Notes: generated from the letters alone by a model not told the origin. A stretch of 64,000 nt of DNA from G963663735 sp963663735 (GCA_963663735.2 CAXXHN010000002.1:558001-622000), one strand, 5' to 3'; positions 1-9,028 are shown, numbered from the stretch's first letter. A program made the numbers and translations.

Positions 1-407
1 GGGTAATGTATGATTCCAAGCCCCATACCTACGCGACTTACCAGGATTTACGAGAAGTATTAAGGTTAACTGATGGTGACCTGGATACCATTGACCACGA
101 GGAATTTGAAAGGATGCTGGAATACCGGTTTGACGGGTTGAGCATCCTTGAAGTACTGGCGGAAAACGGCATTAACGTCACGGTAATGAATGGCTCAATT
201 GTCGAGAAAACCGGGTTGATTGCCATAGCCGGTACTCTCAAGGCCATTGATAGCGGGCGCATCCCCAAGGGTAGCAGGGTGTTATGCAACCTGACCAGCG
301 CCTGCAGCCTGGCTGACGGCAAGACAGAGGCGGAGCGGCGGATCAACAGCATCAAGGAAGCACTGGAATACAGCCGGGAGGTCAGGGAAAGGAACCACGA
401 TGCCTGA
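1..407 (+). CDS. Threonine-synthase-like PLP enzyme, C-terminal fragment
   Basis: The reading frame is open to the left edge of the window, so this is probably the C-terminal part of a longer gene; the first ATG inside the window is at base 6. The visible 133 residues contain a glycine/alanine-rich stretch (SIVEKTGLIAIAGTLKAI, about residues 64-81) followed by a GSRVLCNLTSA segment. This resembles the end of threonine-synthase-like, fold-type II PLP enzymes, where a helix of this kind precedes the last strand of the cofactor domain. The PLP lysine is not in the window, so the substrate cannot be judged. The gene overlaps the next one by 8 bases, which indicates translational coupling. Another fold-type II PLP enzyme is possible. 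Confidence 0.5.
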   Translation, partial: VMYDSKPHTYATYQDLREVLRLTDGDLDTIDHEEFERMLEYRFDGLSILEVLAENGINVTVMNGSIVEKTGLIAIAGTLKAIDSGRIPKGSRVLCNLTSACSLADGKTEAERRINSIKEALEYSREVRERNHDA

Positions 408-1353
408 GCAGGCGGAAAGAATTATAATCAGGGACGTTACGCTTCGGGAAGGAATGGATGTGCCCGGGGTGGATTTTACCTTTCCCCAGAGGCTGAAAAT
501 TGCCGCAGCCCTGGCCAATGCCGGAGTACCGGAAATTGAGATTGCAGCCCCGGCCAAGGTTGATGAAGACTCCGTTTTCGCCGGGATCTGCAGGGATAAA
601 AGAGACCTGGTCCACTGTAAAACTTCAGGTCTTGTTTATGCTTTCCGGGAGAAGTGTTTCGCGGAGATAGAGCTGCTCGCGGGGTTGCTGGACAGGGTTG
701 ATATCCTGATGCCTCTTTCACCGGAGCGGCAGCCGTATCGGGAGGAGGAGAAAATCGAATGCATGCTGAAGGTGCTGGGTTACGGGAAAAAGGAGTTGTC
801 CAGCGTGGGTGCAGGATTCCCTCACGCCCTTCACGCTGATCCGGAGTTCCTGGCCTTGGCCTGCCGGGAAGCGGAGTCTTGCGGGGCCGGGAGAATTACC
901 ATTTACGATACCGACGGCAAGGCTGATCCATTCACGGTTTTCCAGGTAATGGAAGAACTCCGGCAGGAGGTAGGGATTGAACTGTTTTTTCACGCCCACA
1001 ATGACTTGGGAATGGCAGCAGCAAATTCATTTGCGGCAGCCATGGCAGGCGCAGACGGTTTGGATGTAACGGTTAACGGCCTGGGAGACAGAGCCGGGAA
1101 TGCCTCCCTGGAACAGGTAATCATGAACCTGGAAATGGAGGAAATTGCAACCGGAATTTCTCCAGCGGGACTGAAAACACTCTCCTGCCTTGTGGAAGTG
1201 GAGAGCGGGATTCCGGTACATCCTCTGGCCCCGGTGGTAGGGGAATATGTTTTCACCCACAAATCTCCGGGGCACCTGGGAATCACCAGCCTCTTTGAAG
1301 CTTTTGACCCCGGTGTACTGCGAAATGATTCCATGGAGAAGAAACAAAAGTAG
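400..1353 (+). CDS. Homocitrate synthase/HMG-CoA lyase-like DRE-TIM enzyme
   Basis: This 317-residue TIM-barrel protein belongs to the HMGL-like (DRE-TIM metallolyase) family, which makes or breaks carbon-carbon bonds of 2-oxo acids with acyl-CoA. Visible motifs are the N-terminal RDVTLREG (the DRE-type catalytic motif, about residues 11-18), the metal-binding HAHNDLGMA (about 198-206) and a VNGLGDRAGNASLEQV segment (about 225-240) typical of homocitrate and isopropylmalate synthases. The C-terminal PVVGEYVFTHKSPGHL resembles NifV-like enzymes, and there is no LeuA regulatory domain. It overlaps the upstream PLP-enzyme gene by 8 bases. The family assignment is firm, but the exact substrate is not known. 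Confidence 0.75.
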   Translation: MPEQAERIIIRDVTLREGMDVPGVDFTFPQRLKIAAALANAGVPEIEIAAPAKVDEDSVFAGICRDKRDLVHCKTSGLVYAFREKCFAEIELLAGLLDRVDILMPLSPERQPYREEEKIECMLKVLGYGKKELSSVGAGFPHALHADPEFLALACREAESCGAGRITIYDTDGKADPFTVFQVMEELRQEVGIELFFHAHNDLGMAAANSFAAAMAGADGLDVTVNGLGDRAGNASLEQVIMNLEMEEIATGISPAGLKTLSCLVEVESGIPVHPLAPVVGEYVFTHKSPGHLGITSLFEAFDPGVLRNDSMEKKQK

Positions 1354-1806
1354 CTGCAGGGATTTTCTTAATATTAAACAGCCAGGTGTCTGGCATCAGC
1401 TTTTCAATCAATCCAGACCTCAGTAATAAGTCCCGGAAGGCCGTCATGAATCAGCCTAGGATTAACGCCAGCGAGCTCCGGGTCATAAGCGAGACTGCCA
1501 TTTAAATTCAACTCCCGGAGCGGTGTCACCTCCCCCAAAAGGGGGAGATAAAATCGAACTTGAAATCATGAATCCAGGATTTCAGGAGACTAGATTTTAT
1601 GAATTTCCTCCTCCTTTTTTTAAAAGAATCAAAAGCGCGAACGCGGACCATTCCTGGCGCTTTTGTTTAACTATTTTGGGGGCAAGTGTGTCCTTTGCAC
1701 CTGCCATTTCCCGGAGTTCCCCCCTTTCGCTTTTTGAGCTGCTGAGGGGAACCCCGGGCTGATTCATGACGTTCTCCAGTTGCAGGTTTGAGGATGCAGC
1801 TGAGTT
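1354..1806. other. Intergenic region between convergent genes
   Basis: These 453 bases separate the DRE-TIM gene from the 3' end of the S9 peptidase gene. No convincing coding frame is seen. A small hairpin (TCCCCC at 1531-1536 with GGGGGA at 1541-1546, AAAA loop) and a larger stem at 1631-1664 are the only structures noticed. Confidence 0.5.
1631..1670 (+). terminator. Possible rho-independent terminator
   Basis: AAAAGCGC (1631-1638) pairs perfectly with GCGCTTTT (1657-1664) across an 18-base loop, and TTTTGTTT follows. It could end plus-strand transcription from the DRE-TIM operon, though it lies almost 280 bases downstream of that stop codon. The long loop makes it a weak call. Confidence 0.35.
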
Positions 1807-4518
1807 TTATTTTTCTGCCGCAGGGGCTTTCTTCTCTCCCTTCACAATCCGAAGCCCACGGTAGGATTCACCGGCCTGGCAATCGCATTCGGTCTGTACC
1901 GGTTTGTCGGCGCTTCCTCCCAGGAGCACACCATTACCTCCTTCGTCAACGGCCCATTCAGCCACGTTTCCTCCGAGGTCGTATACCGCGTCTTTTCCCC
2001 TGAACTCCCCAACCTCCTTAAGCAGGGGCGCATTTTCACCTAATCCCCTTATCTTTTCAGCAAGGAGCTTCGTGTCATCCGGATTGGGGCTGTATCCTGC
2101 CCAGTAGTCAAGCGTGTTTCCTTCCGCACCCGAGTATATTCCGGCAATTTCTTTTTTGTCGGCGATCCGGTAGGTTTCACCGGTAAGTTGTGAAAGCCAT
2201 GCAGCGTAACCTTTTGCTTTTTCGAAAGTTATGCCGCTGGCTGGATAGTTTTCGGTCCCATGGGGGAATGCATAAGCAGGATCATATTCTTTGTACTGCG
2301 CTCTCGTTACCTCGAATTTTCCGACTTCCAGGTCTTTAACTTTAACCGTTTCAGGCACCAGCTTTTCCTTAACCGCTACCCCGTAAAGTCCTTTGTTGCA
2401 GTTGGCATTTTTCAGCTCCAGCGCCATATCGAGCGGAGAGCCCTTCTTCAGCGCCTCGTTTTCAGGCTCGTAGGTCTTGAAAAGATACATATCAAACCAC
2501 TTGAGGTCTTCATTCAGTTTCCGTGACTGGTGTTGGTATTTCCTCAACCCGTGCGGTTCACCCGGAAATACGACAAACCTGACCGGAGTCTTTGTTGCCT
2601 GCTGCATGACCCTGAAATGGGACCAGCTCTGGCTGGGAGGAACATTAACATCATCTGTTCCGGTATAAATGATGGTAGGGGTGGTAACATCCTTCAATTT
2701 GAAATACGGAGATTTTTTAATGTACAGCTCCGGCATTTCATAGGGAGGCCCTCCGAAGTAGTAGTTATCGAACGACGCGCCGAACATTACATTGGCCCAG
2801 TCACTTATCCATTCGACGTCACCGGCGCCGCAGGATGCCACTTTAAAACGGTTGCTGCGGGTTATCAGGGAAGTGGTGAGAATTGATCCGTTGGACCATC
2901 CCATGGTACCCAGCTGGTCCGGGTCAACCAGGCCCTTTTCGATCAGGTAATCAATGCCTTTTTCGATATCCACAGGTTCCAGATCGTAATACTTGCCATT
3001 GCCGATTGATTCCACCCATTCCAGCCCGTAGTTGGAGCTTCCATGATAGTTGATCTTGAGGACAAAGGCTCCTTTTTCGGAAAGGATCACTTTAGGAGAC
3101 ACATACGATTCACTCCAGGCATCCATATCAGCACCGGCCGGGCCGCCATGTATGGATAACATCAAGGGATATTTTTTCCCTGCCTGGTAGTTTTTCGGGT
3201 AATAGAGAATCCCCTCAACTGTATCATCATTGGCGCCTTTCCAGCTGATGATTTCACTCTTTGGAATGGCTTTGTTTAAGTATGAAGGATTCAGGTTGGT
3301 CAGCTGCTTTTCTCCCGTGATCTGGTTTTCCTGCAGCTTTGCCTGGTACCACTGGGGTGGGGTTGAAGCGGTACTGTATTCGTAGGCCAGAGTCTTTCCA
3401 TCCTGGCCAAGTGAAATCCCGAAGATGTTATCGGCATGATTGCCTTCCAGAGGAGACCTGGTCCAGGTATTCCCGTTCCTGACAAACCTGGAAGGCTCAA
3501 ATCTCACACCGTCAGCCAACAGCGCGATAAAACCATCATCAGTTACAACCATGCTTGAATAATAACCTCCAAGGCCATTTTTCCAGTCCAGGGGCACTTC
3601 CACCGAAGTTTTGGTTGCGACATCGAAGTAATTGAGCAGGGTTACAGCGGCTGTAAAATAAATTGGATGGGTCGAATACTCCCTGGCAAAGTAAAGTCCC
3701 ATAGAGTCTTTACTCCACATGATTCCGGCAAATGCCACCCTGTTTCCCTTTTCCACTTCAAAGGCCTCACCGGTTTCCAGGTTGTATATAAACACGGCGG
3801 GAGTCACGGCATGGTCATAGGCGAACCTTAGAGAGCGCTGGTGAATGGCGGCGGCCCATTTGCCGTCAGGGGAAACATCCATGGAACTGATCCAGTCGGT
3901 ATTATGGGAAATTCTTTTAATTTCCCCACTGTCCAGATTTACCTGGAACAGCCTTACCGGCGCTTCGTGGATCTCATCTTCAACAATGTTGGAGGTGTCC
4001 TTGTCTTTTTTGATTTCCTGGGCATAGAAGGAGGCCTCTTCTGCGGCCGCGAAAACAATAGTCCGGTTGTCTTTCCAGTCGAAGCTTCTGATGCTGCGGT
4101 CCAGCTTGACGGCCACGTAAGGTTCTCCACCATCCTTATCGAGCATCCAGAGCCGGCCAAGAGTTTCTGAGTCCTTACTGTCATTACTGGGCCTGGTGCT
4201 GATGAACGCGATTCGGGTGCCATCTGGTGACCAGGCGGGGCTGTTATAACTGTCTTTTCCCCTGGTTAGTTGGATTTCCTTTTCCCTGGTGAGGCTGCTC
4301 AGGTAAAGATTGGAGATCCTTCCCCCTTTTTCTTTATCCATCTGGCTTTTAACCCACACCGCCCATTCTCCGTCCGGGGAGATCTCCGGGCTGCCGGCAT
4401 ATTCAGCAAGTATTATGTCGTCCGGAGACCATGTTATTTCATCAGCAGCCGATGAAAATGAGGTCAGCAGGGCAGCTATTATGGCAAGGTATGACAGGGT
4501 TTTTACAAATAATCTCAT
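1807..4518 (-). CDS. Secreted S9 prolyl-oligopeptidase-family peptidase with C-terminal FGE-like domain
   Basis: The preferred ATG (4518) gives 903 residues and follows an AGGAG ribosome site at a spacing of 8. An in-frame start 12 codons upstream is less likely because it would precede the signal peptide. Residues 1-25 form a Sec signal peptide ending near SSAADE. Residues 30-400 carry WD40-like (PD40) beta-propeller repeats with SPDG/SPDGT motifs. The alpha/beta-hydrolase domain (about 420-700) has the nucleophile elbow GWSNGS with Ser542, the acid in GTDDVNVPP and the histidine in GEPHG. The last 190 residues resemble a formylglycine-generating-enzyme/sulfatase-modifying-factor domain (EVTRAQYKEYDP, VYDLGGNVAEW, YRGLRIVKG). 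It is likely an exported peptidase clearing oligopeptides. The role of the extra domain is unknown. Confidence 0.85.
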   Translation of the reverse strand: MRLFVKTLSYLAIIAALLTSFSSAADEITWSPDDIILAEYAGSPEISPDGEWAVWVKSQMDKEKGGRISNLYLSSLTREKEIQLTRGKDSYNSPAWSPDGTRIAFISTRPSNDSKDSETLGRLWMLDKDGGEPYVAVKLDRSIRSFDWKDNRTIVFAAAEEASFYAQEIKKDKDTSNIVEDEIHEAPVRLFQVNLDSGEIKRISHNTDWISSMDVSPDGKWAAAIHQRSLRFAYDHAVTPAVFIYNLETGEAFEVEKGNRVAFAGIMWSKDSMGLYFAREYSTHPIYFTAAVTLLNYFDVATKTSVEVPLDWKNGLGGYYSSMVVTDDGFIALLADGVRFEPSRFVRNGNTWTRSPLEGNHADNIFGISLGQDGKTLAYEYSTASTPPQWYQAKLQENQITGEKQLTNLNPSYLNKAIPKSEIISWKGANDDTVEGILYYPKNYQAGKKYPLMLSIHGGPAGADMDAWSESYVSPKVILSEKGAFVLKINYHGSSNYGLEWVESIGNGKYYDLEPVDIEKGIDYLIEKGLVDPDQLGTMGWSNGSILTTSLITRSNRFKVASCGAGDVEWISDWANVMFGASFDNYYFGGPPYEMPELYIKKSPYFKLKDVTTPTIIYTGTDDVNVPPSQSWSHFRVMQQATKTPVRFVVFPGEPHGLRKYQHQSRKLNEDLKWFDMYLFKTYEPENEALKKGSPLDMALELKNANCNKGLYGVAVKEKLVPETVKVKDLEVGKFEVTRAQYKEYDPAYAFPHGTENYPASGITFEKAKGYAAWLSQLTGETYRIADKKEIAGIYSGAEGNTLDYWAGYSPNPDDTKLLAEKIRGLGENAPLLKEVGEFRGKDAVYDLGGNVAEWAVDEGGNGVLLGGSADKPVQTECDCQAGESYRGLRIVKGEKKAPAAEK

Positions 4519-4895
4519 CGATGAAATCTCCTGTAGTTTTAAGGTCAATACCAAGATGTCGATCCCGGTATTCTGGCATTAACACTTGACTATTTCAGTT
4601 GGAACTATCCTCCAGCATTGTTTCAATGATAAAGCATTTTTTGATGTAAAACTGAAGTTTTTAAGAACTGGTGATCGGGAGGATAAAATCAACATGCCGG
4701 CATCAAGGCTGGCTTGAGTATCCACCAGGCAGGGCCAGAAGCCCTCACCGGAAAAGGGATTGATTTCCGGAGGAATTGTTTCTCAGAATTGCCTGCTTGC
4801 GGGTAACAAGAGAGAAACGCGGATTAACTGATAAATACTTTCACGTTGCACTTATCAAACGGACTCCATTTGTGTAGAATAGGAATCCTTCAGAC
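4519..4895. other. Divergent intergenic region upstream of S9 peptidase and tRNA-Leu
   Basis: No coding frame is supported here. It should hold the promoter of the minus-strand peptidase and of the tRNA. A plausible tRNA promoter is described separately; nothing else was recognised. Confidence 0.5.
4852..4880 (+). promoter_or_regulatory. Candidate promoter of tRNA-Leu
   Basis: A weak -35 TTATCA (4852-4857) and a good -10 TAGAAT (4875-4880) are 17 bases apart. The -10 lies 15 bases before the mature tRNA start. The same -10 hexamer occurs before tRNA-His in this window. Confidence 0.4.
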
Positions 4896-4983
4896 GCCGG
4901 AGTGGCGAAACTGGTAGACGCGCTGCGTTCAGGGCGCAGTGGGCTTTATGCCCATGGGGGTTCGAGTCCCTTCTCCGGCACCA
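4896..4983 (+). tRNA. tRNA-Leu (CAG)
   Basis: The acceptor stem GCCGGAG (4896-4902) pairs with CTCCGGC (4973-4979), followed by discriminator A (4980) and an encoded CCA (4981-4983). The anticodon stem CTGCG/CGCAG encloses the loop TTCAGGG, with anticodon CAG at 4930-4932. The long variable arm (GTGGGCTTTATGCCCAT) is the class II feature expected of tRNA-Leu, and the T arm is GGGGGTTCGAGTCCC. A run of seven T residues (4986-4992) just after CCA may help end transcription. Confidence 0.97.
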
Positions 4984-5186
4984 CCTTTTTTTGATTTGTG
5001 ATTCAGGATATCAGGAACAATGGCTGACGGCCGGACCTGTCAAATTGATGAGATGACCAGGATGGGAATCTCCCTTCCAGTTATCTGTCACGATACAAAA
5101 ATTCATAGCTTACGACTGTTTTCTTTTATCCTGAGCCTATACAATCGCTGTATTCAACCCTAATTTATTAAACAAGGGAGGCCGCA

Positions 5187-6560
5187 ATGCCGTTTCTGGA
5201 TGAAAACTATTTACTTGGTTCTGAGACAGCTATCCAGCTTTACAAGGAAGTTGGGGAACTGCCCATAGTTGATGCCCACAACCACCTGGACATTAATGAG
5301 ATCGTAGATAACCAGCCGTGGAAGGATGTCTGGGAAGTAGAAGGTGCCACTGACCATTATGTATGGGAAATGATGCGGCGCCGGGGAATTCCTGAAAGAT
5401 TGATTACCGGTCCAGGCAGCAACCATGATAAATGGGCGGCCCTCTGCCGGATTTTTCCAGAGCTGGTTGGCAATCCCGCCTATGAATGGATTCATCTGGA
5501 CCTGAAACGCAGGTTTCTGATCAATTCCGTAATTTGCGAGGAAAATTCCGAAATCATCTGGACGAGAATTGAAAAGGAACTCCAGGAACCCAGGATGCTT
5601 CCCCAGGAGCTCCTGGGGGAGATGAAAGTGGAGATCATGTGTACCACGGATGATCCCTGCATCAAGCTTCCCGGACATGAGCGGGCCGCCAGGGAGGTAT
5701 CATGCACCAGAATCCTGCCCACCTGGAGGCCTGACAAGTGCAGTGATCCCGGGCATACCCGGTGGAAACCATTCATAAAACAGCTTGGCTCGGAATGCGG
5801 GGAAGACACTTCAAAGCTGCAGGGGCTGCTGGCAAGCCTGGAAAAGAGTCATGATTACTTTGACCAGATGGGCTGTGTTGCCAGTGACCATGGAATGGAA
5901 GGACCCTTTGGCAACCCATTGCCTGATAAACAGGCTGAAAAAGTGCATGAAAAAGCTTTCAGGGGAGAAGCCCTGAGCCGGGACGAAATCAGCGGATACA
6001 TGGCCTTCATGCTCGATTTTTATGGGCGCTTGAATGCTGAAAAAGACTGGGTGACTCAACTCCATATCGGCGCCCGCAGAGATTACAGAAATTCACTCGC
6101 CGCCACCCTTGGCCCTGACAGTGGTGGGGATGTTTCAATTCTTAATATTGATTTCACCACGGGACTGCAGCATTTCCTGAATGAATTTGACGAAAAAATG
6201 CATGTGGTGCTTTATTGCCTGGATCCGGGACACCTGCCTTCATCAGTGACCCTGGCCCGCGCATTTCCAAACGTACAGGTGGGTGCGCCATGGTGGTTCA
6301 ATGACAGCCCATATGGCATGGAAACCCAGCTGCGTTACATATCCTCGGTGGACGCGCTTTCCAACCTGGCCGGAATGGTGACTGATTCCAGGAAACTCAT
6401 GTCCTTCGGCTCCCGCACAGAAATGTTCCGCAGGGTCTTATGCGATGTTGCCGGCAGGTGGGTTGAACTGGGGCAGGCTCCTGAAGGATATGTACTGGAC
6501 ATGGTGACGTCACTATCCTACGAAAGGCCCAGGGAACTCTTTTTCCGGAAAAAAGTCTAG
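5187..6560 (+). CDS. uxaC: Glucuronate/galacturonate isomerase UxaC
   Basis: UxaC interconverts D-glucuronate/D-fructuronate and D-galacturonate/D-tagaturonate, the first cytoplasmic step of uronate catabolism. The 457-residue length is close to the family norm of about 470. The N-terminus carries the DAHNHLD metal-binding motif (about residues 29-35), followed by the PWKDVWE region and the LDLKRRF segment characteristic of UxaC. The C-terminus has MSFGSRTEMFRR. The start is supported by an AGGGAGG ribosome site about 4 bases upstream. No other uronate genes (uxaA/B, kdgK) are adjacent. With the pectate lyase and rhamnosidase elsewhere in the window, it fits use of pectin-derived uronic acids. 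Confidence 0.93.
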   Translation: MPFLDENYLLGSETAIQLYKEVGELPIVDAHNHLDINEIVDNQPWKDVWEVEGATDHYVWEMMRRRGIPERLITGPGSNHDKWAALCRIFPELVGNPAYEWIHLDLKRRFLINSVICEENSEIIWTRIEKELQEPRMLPQELLGEMKVEIMCTTDDPCIKLPGHERAAREVSCTRILPTWRPDKCSDPGHTRWKPFIKQLGSECGEDTSKLQGLLASLEKSHDYFDQMGCVASDHGMEGPFGNPLPDKQAEKVHEKAFRGEALSRDEISGYMAFMLDFYGRLNAEKDWVTQLHIGARRDYRNSLAATLGPDSGGDVSILNIDFTTGLQHFLNEFDEKMHVVLYCLDPGHLPSSVTLARAFPNVQVGAPWWFNDSPYGMETQLRYISSVDALSNLAGMVTDSRKLMSFGSRTEMFRRVLCDVAGRWVELGQAPEGYVLDMVTSLSYERPRELFFRKKV

Positions 6561-6663
6561 AACGGTGAAATCAATGCTGGATTATGGGTTCAAAAAACTA
6601 AAGACCAGCTGGCAGATTCGCGCTGAAAAACGATAATCAACAGGATAACGGGTTCGCATAAAA

Positions 6664-8049
6664 ATGAGCAGGAAGCTTTTTCGTTTGATTCCATCAGTTA
6701 ATGACCTTCTGGCCCTGCCGGAAATCACCAGGTTAATGGATACCTATCCACGTGCCCTGGTGCTGCAGTTCCTGAATATCCTCCTGGAGGAAGTGAGGGA
6801 AAAAATCCGCCTGGAAACAATCAATGAAAAAGAGCTGCAACCCCTGGTAGAAGGCCTTCCCCAGCGGCTTGCCACCGCCTTGCTGGGAGTTTCCGCCCCT
6901 ACCCTCAGGCCGGTTATAAATGCCACGGGAATAATCATTTATACGAATGTAGGCCGGGCCCCCATTTCCAGGAAGATCGCGGAAGAGTTCATTGACACTG
7001 TATGCAGCTATAACAACCTTGAATATGATGTTGAAAAGGGGAGCAGGGGGCACAGGGACATTCATTTTGAATCAAGGATAACCAGGCTGATGGGATGTGA
7101 AGCGGCATCAGTCTGCAATAATGCCGCCGCCGCCCTGATGATAATTCTGAATACCCTGGCCCATGACAAGAATGTGATCATTTCCAGGGGGGAACTGGTT
7201 GAGATCGGCGGATCCTTCAGGATCCCGGATATACTGGAGAAAAGCGGGGCCAGGCTTCGGGAGATCGGCACTACCAACCGAACATTCCTGAGGGATTACG
7301 AAAATGCCATAGACGATGATACCGGCCTGATATTGAAGGTTCATGCCGGGAATTACCAGATAACCGGCTTTACCAGTGCAGCCGGGATTCCGGAGCTGGC
7401 TGAACTGGCAGCTTCCCGGAGGATCCCCCTGGTACATGATGCCGGGAGCGGCCTGCTTTTCCCCTCCAGCGAAAAATCTCTTGAGAATGAACCTTCCATC
7501 AGGGAATCCCTGGATGCAGGCTCTGACCTGGTATGTTTCAGCGGAGACAAGTTATTAGGCGGCCCACAATCAGGCATCATTGTGGGAAAGCAGCAATATG
7601 TTTCCCGAATCCGCAAAAATCCCCTGATGCGGACGCTTCGGATTGACAAGGTGATCTGTTCTCTCCTGGACCGGACCCTGATGGAATACGAAATGGGAAG
7701 GGAGGAAATTAATATTCCGGTCAGGAAATTCATAACCCTTCCTGTAGAAGAGATAGAAAAAAGGGCAGCTGGCCTGGCAGCCCGGATCAGCAATCCGGAA
7801 CTGCGGGCCGACGTAATAAAGGGATTCTCCAAGTGCGGGGGAGGCTCTTCCCCGGGAGGAGAAATCCCCACGGCTCTCATTTCAATCGGGAGCCCCAGTT
7901 TTTCCGCGGCATCAATTGAAAGATACTTCAGGTCAAGGGATATTCCGATCCTGACCAGGATAGAAAAGGAGCAGGTCCTGATAGACCTGCGGACAGTGTT
8001 CCCGGAACAGGATGAAATCATAGCAGAGGCCATCAATTCTCTGGCCTAG
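6664..8049 (+). CDS. selA: L-seryl-tRNA(Sec) selenium transferase SelA
   Basis: SelA is a PLP enzyme that converts seryl-tRNA(Sec) to selenocysteinyl-tRNA(Sec) using selenophosphate. The 461 residues match the usual length. The N-terminal SelA domain is present (FRLIPSVNDLLALPEI, about residues 5-20), which separates true SelA from shorter SelA-like sugar ammonia-lyases. It is followed by INATGIIIYTNVGRAPIS (about 86-103) and the PLP-lysine motif CFSGDKLLGGPQ with Lys296. It lies 103 bases after uxaC on the same strand. No selB, selC, selD or obvious selenoprotein gene was seen in this window, so the rest of the selenocysteine system must lie elsewhere if it is functional. Confidence 0.92.
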   Translation: MSRKLFRLIPSVNDLLALPEITRLMDTYPRALVLQFLNILLEEVREKIRLETINEKELQPLVEGLPQRLATALLGVSAPTLRPVINATGIIIYTNVGRAPISRKIAEEFIDTVCSYNNLEYDVEKGSRGHRDIHFESRITRLMGCEAASVCNNAAAALMIILNTLAHDKNVIISRGELVEIGGSFRIPDILEKSGARLREIGTTNRTFLRDYENAIDDDTGLILKVHAGNYQITGFTSAAGIPELAELAASRRIPLVHDAGSGLLFPSSEKSLENEPSIRESLDAGSDLVCFSGDKLLGGPQSGIIVGKQQYVSRIRKNPLMRTLRIDKVICSLLDRTLMEYEMGREEINIPVRKFITLPVEEIEKRAAGLAARISNPELRADVIKGFSKCGGGSSPGGEIPTALISIGSPSFSAASIERYFRSRDIPILTRIEKEQVLIDLRTVFPEQDEIIAEAINSLA

Positions 8050-8198
8050 CTGTTATTAACAGGTCCGTTCACTATTGGGTTATGCAGTTTTCCCCGCAAA
8101 TCTTCATCTTTCATTTGCATAGCTACCTGCTCCGTTTTTTAAAGGAAGGAATATTAACTCATTCCCGGATCTTCAGTATGAGGCTTTCAGTGTTGTTT

Positions 8199-8921
8199 TT
8201 ATCTGCCTTTATTCCCGCTGATTTCCTTAAGCAGGCCGTGCAGCATCTTAATATCGTCTCTTTCCAGTTGGGCGCGCCGGGCCATTTTTTCCAGCCTGAT
8301 CATGGCCTTGTCTACCGAAAGCCTGGGGGATGTTTCAATTCCCTCCAGGGTTGACCTGGCTTTTTCCAACAGTATGTCGACCTGTTCCGTAGAGGCAAGC
8401 CTTTTAGGTGTGTCAGCATGAGAGGCGCGGAAAGCCATGTTCAGTTCGTAAGACACAATGGCTGCCGACTGGGCAAGGTTCAGGACCGGATAATCCGAAT
8501 CTGTAGGAATCTCAACCAGCCACTGGCAGAACGGGAGTTCTTCCTTTAACAGGCCGTTGTTTTCTGATCCGAAAACTATGCCTGTTGTTGAATTTCTCAT
8601 GCTGGGAAGCAGCTCTTCCGAAAGTGCCCTGCAATCTATCAGGCTGCTTCGATGGCCGCGGTATCTGGCGGTTGTCCCGATAAGGACATCCAGTTTTTCG
8701 GCGGCTTTTTCCAGGGAAGGAAGAAATTCGGCTGATTCCAGGATATCAGCCCCTTTCATCGCGTAGCTTCGGGCTTCCATGCCTACTTCACATTCAGGCT
8801 GAACCAGGATCAATTTACTGAATCCCATGTTTTTCATGATCCGAACCGATGAACCAAGATTCGAGGCGAACTGGGTCCTGACAAAAATAAAATGGACATT
8901 ATCCTTGAGGATGTTAGGCAT
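8199..8921 (-). CDS. SpoU/TrmH-family RNA 2'-O-methyltransferase (TrmJ/LasT-like)
   Basis: This 240-residue protein has the SPOUT trefoil-knot fold signature. It starts with VHFIFVRTQFASNLGSSVRIMKNMGFSKLILV (about residues 10-41), typical of TrmJ/LasT enzymes, where the Asn recognises the 2'-hydroxyl region. The SAM-binding knot motifs are TGIVFGSENNGL (about 123-134) and IPTDSDYPVLNLAQSAAIVSYEL (about 148-170). The last 60 residues are helical and charged. TrmJ methylates the ribose of tRNA position 32, and related enzymes act on rRNA, so the target here is an inference. It faces selA convergently and has its own promoter region at its right. Confidence 0.87.
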   Translation of the reverse strand: MPNILKDNVHFIFVRTQFASNLGSSVRIMKNMGFSKLILVQPECEVGMEARSYAMKGADILESAEFLPSLEKAAEKLDVLIGTTARYRGHRSSLIDCRALSEELLPSMRNSTTGIVFGSENNGLLKEELPFCQWLVEIPTDSDYPVLNLAQSAAIVSYELNMAFRASHADTPKRLASTEQVDILLEKARSTLEGIETSPRLSVDKAMIRLEKMARRAQLERDDIKMLHGLLKEISGNKGR

Positions 8922-8981
8922 GGCATAAAAGTTTAACCTAATTCAGCTTCATATTCCTGAGATTGTGGATATCAAATAAAA

Positions 8982-9023
8982 ATATGCATAAACTAATGCA
9001 TATATGCAGAAACAGAATATAAT
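8982..9023 (+). promoter_or_regulatory. Promoter and candidate operator of the P5C dehydrogenase gene
   Basis: A perfect -10 hexamer TATAAT lies at 9018-9023. The matching -35 position has no good hexamer but is overlapped by an inverted repeat: ATATGCAT (8982-8989) and ATGCATAT (8996-9003) separated by six bases, with another ATGCA at 9004-9008. A poor -35 covered by a dyad is typical of an activator- or repressor-controlled promoter. The regulator is unknown. Confidence 0.5.
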
Positions 9024-9028
9024 GAATG

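Noticed and set aside
1523..1762. Plus-strand frame of 79 codons in the first intergenic region
   Set aside because: Low-complexity composition, no clear ribosome site, and it runs through the hairpin-forming sequence.
4514..4523. TCATCGATGA palindrome over the S9 peptidase start codon as an operator
   Set aside because: Only 10 bp long and overlapping the start codon; likely chance.
5140..5145. TACAAT as -10 of uxaC
   Set aside because: No acceptable -35 lies at the right distance, so it was not listed as a promoter.
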